The notes: generated by a model from the sequence alone, not told the origin. DNA of 64,000 nucleotides from Toxonevra muliebris (GCA_963691655.1 OY829326.1:115293388-115357387); one strand, 5' to 3'; counted from the stretch's first letter, positions 47,450 to 61,298 are shown. Made by a program: numbers and translations.

Positions 47450-48620
47450 CATCTGTAATACTTAAAAAAATAAACAAAATTTGTTTTTAGATTTTTGAGG
47501 GTGTAGTATTATAGTTTTTTGCTTACCCCGAGAAAATAAGGTGTAAAAAGGTGACCGGGTGTAAAAAAAATGAAACTATTTCCACGCTACGATCAAATGC
47601 ATTTAAGATAATATTTTAGAAGTTATTATGAGTTAAAAACAGCGAAATGTGGAAAATATTCACACTTTGTTGAATTTTGCCAATTTCTCCAAATCTTTGT
47701 TTACAAAAGTTTGGTCAGCTGTAGCCTCTTAAAAATATATTGGGGCCTGTGAAGTTATAATTTCTACATCGAATTTCTCATTTCAAAGCAAAATAATTAA
47801 TTTTACTATTTTTTGTTGATTTTTTAAAACCAACTTCCAAAAAATAAGTCTGTTTACCTGGCCTTGAAGTCAGATGAGTTTAAAGTCAATATATATAGAA
47901 ATGTTAAACCGTGATTACTTTTGGAAAAAATGTATAAATGTATTTTTGACGAATTTTCAAAGCTGCTGTTCGATTAATCGAATTTTGGGACGGTATGAGT
48001 TAATATATATAGATCTCCAACTGGATTTTCTAATTTTACGTCATTACTTATTCCTTATGCTACCTAACACCAACAAAATTAACAAAAACATTTGCGTAAA
48101 TCGGTGATTCTCGAGTTATAAGCACACAAACAGACAGAGAGATGTTGAATTTCATTATAAGTAACTATTCACATTAAAAAATTATGTTGGAAGATTCCTC
48201 TTCGGAAGCATATAACTCTCAAAAGTGAAAGAAAGAGGAAAGAAACGACAGGGGGATGGAATATATCGCTGGCATCAATTCATGAAACGTCATGAAAGTT
48301 TCACCGTCTAAATGCAGATCCTTGACTGACAATAGAAACCTGCAAGAGTAAATACCTTCAGAAGGGAAATCACTTCGTCAATCGAATTCGGTATAAAACT
48401 GTCGGTCCCTTCAATTCGCGTACAAAAATAGCCTGCATAACCTGAATGGATCCGGAAAGCAGTGCCTAGGTCATCAGCTGGGTATTGTATCATAATAGTA
48501 GTAGAAGTAGTAAAGAATTTTCCATTAGGGACGTAACAATTTCGTATCTTTATATGAACGCACCTTTAAACTTTTTCAATGAACTGTCAATGTCAAAAGG
48601 TTAGTTAAAGTCAACAATTT
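47450..48620. other. Non-coding stretch, nothing firm
   Basis: AT-rich. A short stretch near 48255-48300 reads WHQFMKRHESFTV, faintly like pogo-type transposases, but it ends at a stop and I do not call it. Confidence 0.3.
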
Positions 48621-48624
48621 CATC

Positions 48625-48957
48625 ATGGTTAAGTTGACGAACCAACAACGTTTGAAAATTATTAAAAATTACTACTGAAATTCTGAGTCGGTGGTCGCCA
48701 CTTTAAGAGCGCTTACTCCAATTTTCGGTCGTAATACTTAATCGTCCCACACGACAGGCTGTGCGTGCTATAGTGGATAAATTTGAATCCACATTTTCAC
48801 TATTGGATGTTCCGGTACCAAAAAGAAGTCGTACCGCTCGAAGCGAAGAAAATATCGCAGCCGTAAGTGTATCGTTTCAAAATGAGCCAAATCAGTCGAT
48901 TCCACGTCATTCTCAAGAATTGGGCATAGCTCGAATCGAGTTTTTGAATTTGTGACA
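48625..48957 (+). pseudogene. Transposase helix-turn-helix N-terminal fragment, broken
   Basis: From ATG 48625 the frame reads MVKLTNQQRLKIIKNYY, a stop (TGA), then NSESVVATLRALTPIFGR. After a small frameshift near 48727 it continues NRPTRQAVRAIVDKFEST, FSLLDVPVPKRSRTARSEEN and IAAVSVSFQNEPNQSIPRHS before similarity ends at QELGI. This is the paired helix-turn-helix region (DUF4817-like) of a widespread insect IS630/Tc1/mariner-superfamily transposase. No DDE catalytic region follows, so it is a 3'-truncated dead fragment. Confidence 0.75.
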
Positions 48958-48959
48958 GA

Positions 48960-50925
48960 TTTTGGAAAACAAAATCTTTGAGGAATCGAAAATTTTTATA
49001 AAATTGTACTTAATTTTTGCCACTTTGAACTCCAAACAGAAAATTCCATTATTTTTTCATGACAAGTTTTTGATTGCAATCTAGATTTAAGCTACTGTGC
49101 AAAACACACACAACAATAGTTATGAAATAAATACAACTAACTTCTTTTTAACAAACTCACATATCATTTTCTTACTTTGTTGATATTATTACTTTTGAAA
49201 TTATAATTCAAAGTAAAAAAAGAAAATATTTTTGATAAAAAAAAAAATATTGCATTCTATTCTCAATGTGAAAATAAATGCAAAGAATAAATTTTCTTCT
49301 TCAAACTACTACAGAGCAAGAAGTCACATGTCGCATGTCTCTGTCTATTAGCCTCAAAACAAACCAAAGAAAAGGTCAACAAAATTATAAAGAGAAAACA
49401 ATAAAAAAAAAGAGAAGCCGCGACGAGCAAATTAAATACACACAATCAAACAAAATTTTACAAAATGAATAAATTAAAATTAATTAAATTAATAATTTCA
49501 TGTATACAAAACAAAGTCCCTATCTAATAACTACAAAAGTTGTCGACATGGACAACGATGCGAACGGCGACATTCGTTTACTACAAAGAATTATAATATA
49601 ATTAATATTGAAAAAATATTAAATAAAAGATTGAAATCTTTCAAATGCAACTTTTATTGTTTTGTTTTTTTTTTTTTTTTTTTTGCTTTCTGTATTTACA
49701 TAAATTTTTTAATTAAATTTTGTATTCAGTTTCTTTACATTTAATTTATGTATGTACTTTGTGTTCTTCGTTCTTTTGTTGTTCTTATTATTGTTGCTGT
49801 TATCGTTCACTCACTCGCATGCAGCAGCAACAGCAGCAGGGGCAACAGCATCAGAATTTTTGTTGCAGTTTATGTCTGCATGCGTCGTAAAAATTGCCAA
49901 CATGCAATTGTTGCTCATAAAAAAGAAAAAAAAAAAAACAATTCACAAAATTGTTTTCTTTTTTGTAGAATAAAATAATTAGCAACGACATTTGTATTTT
50001 TGTATCTGCTATAGTTAGTGAGTTTAGGTGCTGAAAAGCGTTCAAAGGTTGTTCATTCGTTGAATATATTAATGGATTTTTTTAATCCTCTTGACGTGTA
50101 TTAGCTGAGCTTCGTTTGGATATTTATTTTTGCTGTATGTAGTGAAAATTTCCTCCTAAATATGCATATTAGTTTTAAAATGTGAAATTTTAAACTAGGA
50201 CTAGGAAAATTATATGAAATTTAAGCTTTTTAATTAGTCAAAGCGAAAAATTCAACAATCGCTACCATTTTCACTTGAAGATATCATATTTTATTGTACC
50301 TACAAAATTTAATAAAAAGTTTTTCAAGTAAAGAAAAATTCATTAGCTTTTATTGTGATTGTGAATTAATTTAAGTTTATGAACTTTTGCCCATTAAAGA
50401 CTAGAAAAATATAGAGATTTACGATGGGAGCATTTAAAATGTAGAGCCATTAGGAAAGCAAACACATAAGTACACGCTTGTCGCAAATTAGCCGCATTTA
50501 AACTAATTTAAACCAAAAAAAAAATATAAAACTAAAAATAAACTATACAAAAAATAAAATTGTAACAGAGAAAAAGACATTTACACACTTTTAACTGTCA
50601 AAAAGCGAAAAAAAAAATGTAAAAAAAAAGAAAATTAAAAGAGACCAAAAAATTAGAAATTTTTTCGAAATTTAATTACACTACATAAGATTTGTGGACA
50701 AAAACGAAAAAGAAGACAAAAAAAAATAATTAAGTTCACACAAAATAAGAGTATGAAAAAGAGTAAACATAAAAAAATAAATAAAAAAAAAATAAATATT
50801 TTTGTGCTTTGAGTTGACTTTAACTACAAGATAATTAAGTCACAGCAAATTACACTGTGCGACAAATTTATGGTGATCGTATTGTGAGTGAATGATTCAA
50901 GAACAAAATTAAAATAAATAATCAT
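48960..50925. other. AT-rich non-coding stretch with simple repeats
   Basis: T run at 49665-49684, GCAGCAGCAACAGCAGCAG at 49821-49839, and A runs at 49929-49939 and 50600-50630. No gene was supported. Confidence 0.4.
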
Positions 50926-50928
50926 TTA

Positions 50929-52772
50929 CAGTGGCGGTTCTAGGATTTGTGTTTGGGAGAGGGGGGAGGAGGGGCTGATTTTACTAAATTAAAAGATAAA
51001 TATCAGACTCACTATCGAACAAAACCCAGACCTAGACCCAAAACTGGTACAAAATTTTTATCAAATACAGGTTAAAAATTAAAAGATAATTGGAACAAAA
51101 CTGAGACCAAAACTCAAACTAAAATCGGATAGAAATTTAGGCAGAAATTTCGACCAAATTTCCAACTAAAATTCAAATACTTTTTTCAGATCGAAGTTCA
51201 AACCAAGAAAAGAACCAAATTTAGTTCAAAAATCTAGATCAAAATCTTGATTATGACTTTTCTGATGGATTTATATTGTTAAATGATCTATTTTGAGAAA
51301 ACAATTTGAAGGAAATTTTAATTTCCATTGAAAAAAAATTTTGATGAAACAATTTGATACATCTCTAGTCATTTTTGGTCGAAACAAAAACCAGAAAAAA
51401 ATTAAATTAAGATAATTGATTTGGATAGTACTTTAAACGAATTTTTAATATATATATTCATATCACTCTTAGCATCAATATTATTATTAATATCGGCCTG
51501 GTGGTGAGTTTACGATCTCACAACTCCATAACCAAGCACTTCATTTTTATGAAAAATCAAATACGCTCTTTAAGTCTGTTGTACATTACTCAAAATGTAA
51601 ATATATCTTAATTTGACCAAAAAACCAATACGTTTTAAATTTCAACGAGATCCGTACACGCTTTTGGGTACCGGGCAATAACTGTTGAAAAAAAAACAAT
51701 GTTCAGACCACGAATCGGGCTAAAATTCCAACAAAAATCGGCCAAACTGAGATCAAATTCAGGTCAAAACTCTAACTAAAAACCCAAAATTCAGACCGAA
51801 TCAAAACCCAAATCAGTTTTAAAATTAATTCCAAAATTCAAAAAAAAATTTAGGCCACAACTCAGACCAATAGTTAGACAAAACTTTACACCAAACCGAC
51901 ACCAAATACCGAACGAAAGTAACCCAAAATTCAGACTAAAAACTAGTGGGAATATCTGATAAATATTTACATCAAAAAATTTTAACTTAAATTAAATAAA
52001 AACTGGACCAAAATTCCCGACGAATTCAGACCGAATTTTAAAACAAAATTCTGACCGATTACGGACCGAAATTCAGACCAAAATAGTAACAAAATCAAGC
52101 CAATTCAGACGAAAATATTAAACACAACTCAAACTAAGAGTTAGATTAAAACTGAGGCTAAAAAGACGCCAAATACAAATTAAAAGCAAACCAAAATTTA
52201 GACCAGAAATCAGATCAAACGTTGGTCTGCAAACGCTGGAAAGCAAATCAAAATTTAAACCAAACTTGGATTAAAACTCAAACCAAATTCAGATAAAAAT
52301 TCAAACTAAAATAAAACGAAATTCTGACTTATAATCAAACCAGAATTTGGATCAAAAACGGGCAAAAACGGAAAAGTTAAACCAATATCAGACTAAAATT
52401 CAGTACAAAATTCAATACAAAAATTAGATCATTATCAAGCTTTCTAAAAGTAAGACATTTATAAGCTCACGTTAAAATTGTCGATTTAGGTAATATAGTC
52501 TGGATGTATTTAATAACCAGTTGCACTGTAACGTGCATTCTATTGGCACGCCCAGCATGGCGGCTAATCAGAATTGATTCAAATATCCGACCTAATTTTA
52601 ATATTTATATTAAATTATTATTATTAAAATAAAATATAATATAAACTAACATTTTAAATTTTAAAGTTTTTCGTATATTTTTGATTTCTCAAAAATGGCT
52701 GTTTACTATAAGATTGTCGGGTTCTGGAGGGGAGGCCTATAGGAGCTGAAACCCTCCCCTGAATACGCTACT
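50929..52772. mobile_element. CAGTGGCGG-type repeat element with GACCAAAA array, copy 1
   Basis: It begins CAGTGGCGGTTCTAGG followed by a G-rich patch. From about 51000 to 52440 it consists largely of degenerate tandem variants of CAGACCAAAATTCAAACTAAAA-like units of 10-14 bp. The right end near 52772, read inward, is AGTAGCGTATTCAGGGG, loosely similar to the left end. The first 1.2 kb is repeated at 55292-57150. The left end and G-run style suggest a hAT-type element, but I see no convincing TSD, so the right boundary is tentative. Confidence 0.6.
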
Positions 52773-52779
52773 TAGCATA

Positions 52780-55285
52780 TATACTAATTAAAAATCGCTG
52801 AGAACGTCAGGTCTGTTTAAAATTTGTTGGTAATGAGTACTTGAAGTTTTTTAGATTTAGGTGATTTTTTTATTTTTTTTTTCTGTTTTAAATTTTATTA
52901 TTTTGTATATGTACATCTCGAAAGCTGCTGGGAAACTAATCGCTCTACATCAAAGCAGTTTACAATTGGCATATGCAAAACCAAAAATTTTTACTTTTTC
53001 GTATTTTTCGCTATTTTTTTATAGGAACTTCAAATACTTATAAGAAAAACAATTGGAAGATTTTCAGAGTTTTCAAACGAAGTTAGAAAATTCAATTTAC
53101 TTTATTGCTCCCATTTCATTGTCATTACAATGAGTGAAAATAGCCCAAGTTCTTCCTCTTTGTAAGGACAATCTCTTCAACTTAATTTAACTTATATTTA
53201 TAGAAAAGCCAAATAAATTGTTATATTATTTTATAAGAAAAATCTGCTATAAATTAAAAATAAAAAATATTTTTACCTTTGTCATAAACAAACAATAAAA
53301 TCATAATAAATTTTTTGTTAAAAATATAAAATTCTAACGACAGCAACTGAGCTGAAATTCAAATTCACGCTTATGTTGTTGAATAAAAAAAAAATAATAA
53401 TAATAATAAAAAATGGCGTCGCGCCGTTGCGTGAAAAATTTTTAAATTGTTTTGAAAATTATGTAGAAAAAAAAAACAAATTTGCATTTTTCATTCTCAG
53501 ATCACAGCGTGGAAAATTTATCATAAACAAACACAGTCACACACACACACATACACAGAGAGTTACAGACGTAGACACAGATATGTTTTATGAACCTACT
53601 CTATACAACAAAAGTAAAAATAGTTTGTAATATAATTTTTTTTTTCCTTTTGTATTTTTCATTTGGTATTTGTTTTGACACATTCTGAGCTTAGTCGTCG
53701 TCGTCGTCGTTGTCTGCAACTTGCATGGATATGTATTGAGATTGAGAGGGCGTGGCGCGGCTGGCGGACGTTTGGCAATGTACATAATGTTTGCTTTTTA
53801 TTGTGCATCTAATGGGAACTGTTTTTTTTTTTTTTTTTTTTCATTATAACTAATTGTTAATTTTTCACAGCGATTTTTTGCGTTTTTTTCTATTTCTTTA
53901 AATTTATTCATAAATAATTTAACATTGAAAGGAAGTCAAGTTTAGGTTTTAGTTATTAAAGAATTGTTTAAATAGAAAAAAATTATAAACTTTTAACTTT
54001 TGTGTTAATTGTTCACATTTTACAAATTAAATATTCACATTTGATTATTTTTTTTTTTTTATGTTGACTTTAGTTTTTCTACTCTAATAATTTTAACATT
54101 GAAATTTTAAATGTAAAAAACAAAAAATTAATGACAAAATTAAAAATTTCTTAAAATTTTAACGCTTGAATGCGAGGGGGTTTATTTTTTTTTTACATTA
54201 TGGCAGATTCACATGCTAAAAAAACGTTGATAATTTGTATTTGCGCGTTATGCAAATTGTTGCTATGGGCCAACTGCTAATTCTCAGTACCTTCCACTGA
54301 TTTTCAAATAAAAACTTTCATCCTGCTTTAATATCAGTGTTTTTTCTATGATACTCATATTCATATATGTTTATATGTATTTTGTTTCAAAATAGTTGGA
54401 AAGACTTAATAATGTCCAGAGAGGAGAAAATTACTCTCTGAGCATGTTTGGATTCTTCTCATTTATTACTGATTTCCACTAAGTTTTGTTCACAAACACA
54501 ATTAAATCCATGCAGTGTGTATAGATTTAGAATTCTAAACTGAGTTGTTTGCACACATAATTTAAATTTTTCTGATTTGTTTTTTTAATTGCTAATTTTT
54601 CACAGACATATTGGCTGACTAAATTAATAAATACTAATAAAAACAATTATCAATAAGTATTAAAAAACATCAAAAATATTATTTACTTTTAGTCGGTTTA
54701 TTATTATTAGTTTTATTAAACATTAATCTGATTACGTATAAAAGGTAAATATTCTTATCTGTAATATTGGCTTGTTATTTTTATTTTTTTTTCAGTAATT
54801 TTTCGCAAAAATAAAAAATAAAACTAAACTATTAAATTTCGCTCGAATGTGTTTCACTACAATTAACTTTGACATTCAATTAGCGCGAATACACACATAT
54901 TTAAACATATTTAAAAATTCATAAATTTTACACTCAACTCCATAGTAAAATTCTATAGCGCGAAAATATGGAGAGTGAGAGAGAGAGAGAAGGGAATATT
55001 CACAAGCATGTGCAGTAGAAATTCGCACTCTTCTGTCAAGTGTAATTAATTTTGCAAAAAAATAAAATATGTACGGTTTAATTTTCGCTTATTTGGTAAA
55101 TAATTTATGAAAAACAATTAAAGGTGAAATAATTTTTTTTTTAATTGTACTACAAAACAATAACTAAAACAAAAAATACTTGGTTAAAGAGTTAAAGAGA
55201 AGAGATAAGAACAAAAAAAAAAAAAAAATAATAAATAATATGAATATAAATTTTAATATAATTATATTATATATATTAAATTATA
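52780..55285. other. AT-rich non-coding stretch with simple repeats
   Basis: CACACACACACACA near 53537-53551, (GTC)n at 53694-53710, a T run at 53822-53840 and GAGAGAGAGAGA at 54974-54990. Nothing coding. Confidence 0.4.
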
Positions 55286-55291
55286 TGAAAT

Positions 55292-57150
55292 CAGTGGCTG
55301 TTCTAGGATTTGGGTTTGGGGGAGGGGGCGGAGGTGCAGATTTTACTAAATTCAAAGATAAATATCAAACTCACCATTGACCAAAAACCAGATCTAGACC
55401 CAAAACTGGTACAAAAATGTTATCAAATACATGTTAAAAATTAAAAGATAATTGGAACAAAACTGAGACCAAAATTCAAACTAAAATCGGATAGAAATTT
55501 AGGCGGAAATTTCAACCAAATTTCAAACTAAAAATTAAAATACTTTTTTCAGATCGAAGTTCAAACCAAGAAAAGAACCAAATTCAGATCAGAAAACTGG
55601 ATTATGTCTTTTCTGATGGATTTATATTGTTAAATGATCTATTTTGAGAAAATAATTTGAAGGAAATTTTAATTTCCTTTGAGAAAAAATTTTGATGAAA
55701 CAATTTGATATTTCTCAATTTTTTGGGTCATTTTTGGTCGAAACAAAAACCAGAAAAAAATTAAATTAAGATAACTGATTTGGATAGTATTTTAAACGAA
55801 TTTTTAAAATATATATTCATATCACTCTAAGCAGGGCCGTAGCCAGAAATTTTTTTCATTCGAAGAAAATATTCATAAATAATTTTTATCAAACTGATTT
55901 TTAAATACAATAAATTAAATCGGTGATACATTTGATGGACCCTATAAAATTAAAATTTTAGGAAAATTTTCCGATTTGTTTTTAATCTTAACCTCAAAAA
56001 AATGGCCAAAAGTGACAAAAAATTCACAGAATAATCAAATAAAATTTTTTCAAACAAAATTTATTCAATTGCATTTTTTTTGTCGTGAGGGACATGATTT
56101 CATTAATTTATTGACTTCCCACTACTAATGATGTACCCAACCTCAAAAAAATTACCAAAAATATTAGAGGCTCATTTTTTTCAAATTATCGGATGAGGTT
56201 GGCTTATATTCCCTAAATTCGTAAAGTCACAGCATTGAAAGAGATCTTTCTAGTCGTGGTGCATGGGTTTTGCTAATAAGATGGAGTCTTTGTGAAAGAA
56301 TTTTTCACGTTGAACACGAATCTGAAGTCAAAAACTTCCCATCACTTCACGTTTTAGGAAAAAAAATGGGGTTCAAGCAAGTCTTATTTTACAAGGATCC
56401 GATAATTTTTTCTATTTTTATTAATTTTTAAACTTTTCAAACTGATTCAGGACGAAACTTTAAATCAAAAACAAATACTGACCTAGAAAAACTATGAATG
56501 CAGGAGTGCTCAGTATCACCTTCTCTTTTTGAATCCGTAGTCAAACCTCATGCAGAAGAAAACAAATCGGATTTGATCGCATAGTGTAACTAAGATTTCT
56601 AATTTATTGTTTATATTTGACTTTTTAGATAAAAAACCGATGGAAGTAAAAAATATCGTTAAATAGATTTTATTTTGACTTTTTTTCCACCCATTGGCAA
56701 TTAATCTCAAAAATTAGAATAAAGTTTCCACATTTCGGGGGGGGGGGGGGGGCGGAGGGGGTCAGAACCCCCAAAACCTCCCCCTAAATACGGCCTTGCT
56801 TCTTAGCATTATTACTATTAATATCGGCCTGGTGGTGAGTTTACGATCTCACAATTCTATAACCAAACGCTTCATTTTTATGAAAAATTAAATACGTTCT
56901 TTAAGCCTGTTGTACATTACTTTGACCAAAAAATCAATATATTTTAAATTTCAACGAGATCCGAACACACTTTCGGGCACCGGGCAACAATCGGTTAAAA
57001 AACCCATGTTCAGACCACGAATCGGACCAAAATTCCAACAAAAATCGACCAAAAGGAGATCAAATTCTGGTCAAAAGTCTGACTAAAATCCCAAAATTTA
57101 GACAAAATCAAAATCAGTTTTAAAATTCATTCCAAAATTCAAAAAGAAAA
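55292..57150. mobile_element. CAGTGGCGG-type repeat element, copy 2, interrupted
   Basis: It begins CAGTGGCTGTTCTAGG and follows copy 1 (50929 onward) through the same sequence landmarks, such as CCCAAAACTGGTACAAAA and ATCGGCCTGGTGGTGAG. Similarity is broken by a 967-bp insertion at 55832-56798 and resumes at TCTTAGCATTATTAC. It ends near 57150, well before the end of copy 1, so it is truncated. Confidence 0.7.
55832..56798. mobile_element. CARGGCCGTA-family hAT element nested in another repeat
   Basis: The left end is CAGGGCCGTAGCCAG. The right end, read inward, is CAAGGCCGTATTTAGGGGGA. It runs in the opposite direction to the copy at 13492-14550. The flanks ACTCTAAG and CTTCTTAG resemble an eroded 8-bp duplication. 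The empty site is visible in the sister repeat at about 51464-51475. There is a G run of about 15 bases at 56738-56752. No transposase. Confidence 0.8.
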
Positions 57151-57361
57151 AAAATTTTATGACCCAAAAACGACCCTGTAAAAATTTAAAAAAAAAAACA
57201 TGTCTACCAAATTTTAAAATGAAATCTTTTATCTTTATATATAGGAAAAATTGATTATGAAAATTTTTAATTTAAACTTCCCGACAGTTGTAATATTTTC
57301 CTAAGTTGAAATATATGCAATATATATGGAGGCAAATCAGAGAATAAATATTTATTAGACA

Positions 57362-57660
57362 GCTGCTCTGAAGGTTTTGGAAAGTCAAACTTTCAAATCT
57401 AAATTGGTATAAAAATGCTACAAATCCCTCCTAAGCTGAGGCTCAGAACATTCTGGAATTATAGGAAAAGATATGACGGACGAGCTTCCTATGCAGGGAA
57501 CATGCCTTGAAGAAAAACCATTAAAGATCTTGCCATCACTTAGTTTACATGGCACAATTTTCGATAAGCGACTTTTACAAACTCTAAGAGCAAATGGAAG
57601 AATCAAAATTTGGAGCAACATGCCAAAGACTCGATACGCCACATAGTTGTACGTTATTAT
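57362..57660 (+). mobile_element. LINE RNase H domain fragment
   Basis: Plus-strand frames read AALKVLESQTFKSKLV, KCYKSLL, then EHSGIIGKDMTDELPMQGT, CLEEKPLKILPSLSLHGT, IFDKRLLQTLRANGRIKIW and SNMPKTRYAT. These correspond to the middle and end of a LINE-type RNase H (compare GHSGI-x-GN-x-x-ADELARQGT) and the linker after it. The catalytic Asp position of the last motif is present as TDEL. Frameshifts and stops are present. No RT is nearby, so this is an isolated fragment. Confidence 0.72.
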
Positions 57661-57664
57661 CTAA

Positions 57665-60600
57665 AATTAGGAATAGATTGAACACGTTAGGGAGTGTTTC
57701 TTTCATTGATCCACCTAGAAACTTTTGAAAATCTAACACAATTTGATCGTGGGTCATGAAATAATAAAAAAAAAACAATTTGATCGCAACAAGGAATAAC
57801 TGCTAAACTCAAAGGTCGAATAAAAACCTGCTGCATATTTTTCATTATAAATCCCAAAATGTTGAAAGTTTTTGAAAAATTTTTGCAATTTAGCAGTTTC
57901 CATAGTTTTTTTTATTAATTAAACTCCCATAATTATTTGAGAACTTTCAATATTTTGTGTTTTATAATGGAGAATACGCAACAGGTTTTTATTTGACTTT
58001 TGAGTTTAGCTGTTATTCCTTGTTGCCACAGAATTATCGACAAATAAATTAACCAAAAATATTTTATTGTGCTCGCATAGTAAAAGTTATGAATCGTTGA
58101 TGTTGAAAAATTTTTACAAGCGATAAAAATCAATGATGTTGATGTTGGAAACATTATGTTGCAATAATAATAATAAAAAATAAATTAATTGCCAAATATT
58201 GTTAAATAATTAAATTGCAACTTTTTTCCCCCTGTTGGCGTATTATTTTATAAAGTGTTACAAAGTTTATAAAATATTTAAGTTTTCAACGCCAATATCA
58301 ATAATAACAACAACTGAAACAAAAATGTAGAAAATAGAACATTAAGTCAATGAGAGCATATCTATATGCATTGGTAAAGATTTAAAAATAACAAAATAAA
58401 AAAAAATAATAAAAAAAAAATAGCAGCCACAATCATAACAACAATAGAGTCGTAATCGTTGTCGTCGCCGCACAGTGTTTCAGTTTCATACAACAAGTGA
58501 CCAAAAACAGTAAAAATGAACGGATCGGGCTGAAATTTTGCACACTAGCTACTTTTATCAATAGAAACGTTCTGCGTTAATTTAAAGTTTATGTATATCT
58601 TAGGTTTAGTAAACTTAAGTAATAGAGCGACCTCTAGGTCATAATTGCCAACTCGAAACTATTTGTATATGCACAAGCTTCTGGTTTCTTATATCGCTAT
58701 GTTTGCTTTATAGAGCATCTTTCGAAAGTAAACCAACAGGTAAAGTGGAATTTTTTATGTTCGCAGAAGGACGACATAATTTGAGAAAACCCGCATATTT
58801 GTAGAGAAAGAACCATTGAAAAATTTTAAAAAAGTATCTTTGAAGTAATTTGGGACAATAAAACTCTAGATAATATTTCTGAATAATTTTATGCTCGTTT
58901 AAAGTAAAAACTGAAAAGTTGTTTTTCCTCCTCCAATGAAAATGCACTTTAAACATATAACGGTATTTTGCATATCTTTATAACGTTAACCAATAAAAAG
59001 CATTGCCAAAATTTGTTTTTAACATGCATTGTGTGTAAATTACATTTGAAACACGTATTAAAATTTGGCATAACTAAAAATTTTATAAACGATTAAAATT
59101 TTAGGATATGAAGTTTCAACTTTGAAACTGCATAGCAAAAAAAAAAAAAAAAAAATATTTAAAATATTTAAATAATATTTTGGATTCCTCTTAATTGAAG
59201 TATTATCTCTCACTATATGCATAAAAATTTTTTTGTCCGATTATAACTTAAATATTAACCATTTTTGGCCAAAAGTAAAACACTGTGCATCGCTTCAACG
59301 CTTGATCGGCAAATGTTTTTTGCATTAATGCATGCAATGAGCTAACAACAACAACAACAACGATAAAAGTAACAAACAACAACAACAACAAACTTATAAA
59401 ACAATTGCAAAATGCGTGCAAAAAAATGAAAAAAAAAATTGTTGTTTGCTGTTGTTGTTGTTGCTGTTTTGCTGTTTCAATATTGCTGTTGCTGTCATTA
59501 TTGTTGCTGCTATTGTTTGTTAGTGTTGTTGTGGTTGTAACGTATCTTCATAATTTTCAACTGTTTTTCATCGTCAATTTTCGAAATTATACACATATAT
59601 TTTTTTTTTTTTGTTTGAAAGTATACGAATGCAGTAGTTGTTGTTGTTGTTGCTATGATGACGGCTACAGTAATGGTGATGTTGAATTTGGTTATTGTAA
59701 TCCCTTGCAATTGCAATTGCACCATCATCATCATCAGCAGCTCACAGCCCTCACTGCCTTTCTCTCCCTCCCCCTTCTATGCATAGTTTATGTATGTAAT
59801 AGGTAAATAAATACCAAAACGTTCTAATTGTTCGCTCAACTATGAAATGCAATAATTAAATTTCAAAATTACAACTTGCCACACGGCGGCGAATCTGCCA
59901 CACTCGCACTCATACTCAAATTTCGTAGTATACCTACATATATATGTATCTGTATGTATGTGTGTGTGTGTGTGTGTATCTGCAGTGAATAGATATAATG
60001 CATCGGCAAAAGCAGTCGATACACATGCAACATAAGCTTGCAGCAGCGTCAGTGGCAATGCAAAAATTTTAATATTATGAAAATGTCCCGATGTAAAATG
60101 CATTGTTGTTTTTGTTGGTTGTTGTATTTTAGCATTTTCACTTTTTCCTAATTTTCCAAATTTATCGCTGTTGTTGTTTCAATAATTTTATTTTTTGCGC
60201 CTATCGACGACACAGGGTGGTCCTCATAAATTCGCCAATTTTACCGTCAATATTTTATTCTCTTGGTGTTGTTGTTGTTGTTGTTTTTTTTTTTTTCTTT
60301 CCCTTCTATTTTTCTAGATGCAATTCTAAGCAATTTATTTTCTTAGCACACACCGCAGCCAGCAAACTTTTAATAACTGGTAGTATTCATATATTAGAAT
60401 TCGAAGTGCATTTCGTACATATATAAATACATACATGCATACATATATACATGCACATAAATATACTTATAATTTATTTTTGCAGGTAATTCTTTAAATT
60501 TTTTATGTATGTTTGTTTTGTGTTTATTTGTTTTTTATTGATGATTTGTGCCAATTAATTTAATTATTAAATGCAAATATTTTAAAAATGATTTTTTTGT

Positions 60601-60980
60601 TTTTTTTTTTTTTTTTTTTTCATTTACATATTCCGCATGATGTTATTTTGGTGTTGATTTCCTGGGTGTAGTTATTATTATAGTTTATTTTTATTAGTGC
60701 ACTAACAAATCATAATAATAAATTCCAAGGTTTTTGTTTTGAAAAACAAACATCTCCCATAGCTTTGGATTTCTAAACAAATTTTTTATAAATATTATCC
60801 AAAATCAAAAATCGATTTTCGTAAAAATATCAGATGCAGAATTTGGTATAGGTATAGGTTCCCAACTAAATTAAAGGAAAAAGAGAATATTTACAGTAAA
60901 AAAAGAGTACAAAAGAATGCATTTAATAAAACACAAATTTTGTACATCAAATGAATGCAAAAATAAATAATTGAATTTTC
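57665..60980. other. Non-coding stretch rich in CAA/TTG and other simple repeats
   Basis: CAACAACAAC at 59345-59390, TTGTTGTTGC at 59440-59530 and 59636-59655, (TG)n at 59959-59977 and T runs at 60283-60296 and 60600-60620. A 133-codon frame at 59405-59806 is made of these trinucleotides and is not called. Confidence 0.45.
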
Positions 60981-61224
60981 GTCAAGCATTCATCATGCTA
61001 AAAATTCGCTCCACATTTGCATTATGTGGGGTATAGCAAAAACATGTTGGTATATCTTCAAAAACTCATCAGTATTTCGTCCAATATTTGTAACTAAAAA
61101 AAAACTGGGCCCACTTTTCATGTGACAATTCATTAGAAAAATGGTCATTTTATAATCTGTTTTATGTCCACACTGACAAAATCACAAACATTTTTTAAGC
61201 ACTCTGTCCGAACGGTGAAAAGTA

Positions 61225-61250
61225 TTGGGAGTATGAATGTATAAACTCGT
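61225..61250. repeat. Mariner copy 2 terminal inverted repeat, low-coordinate side
   Basis: 26 bp, perfectly complementary to 62446-62471. This is the 3' end relative to the transposase gene. Confidence 0.95.
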
Positions 61251-61298
61251 TTTTTTTTTCGTTATTTGGAAATTTATTGTGAAAAGGTGATTATAAAT

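Noticed and set aside
48240..48310. Pogo-like WHQFMKRH stretch
   Set aside because: Similarity is limited to a few residues and is followed by a stop; no termini or further domains.
51478..51530. tRNA-like reading GGCCTGGTGGTGAGTTTACG, repeated at 56820
   Set aside because: No B box at the right distance; it is explained as part of the duplicated CAGTGGCGG element.
59405..59806. 133-codon Cys/Leu/Val-rich frame
   Set aside because: Translated TTG/TGC trinucleotide repeats; low complexity on both strands.
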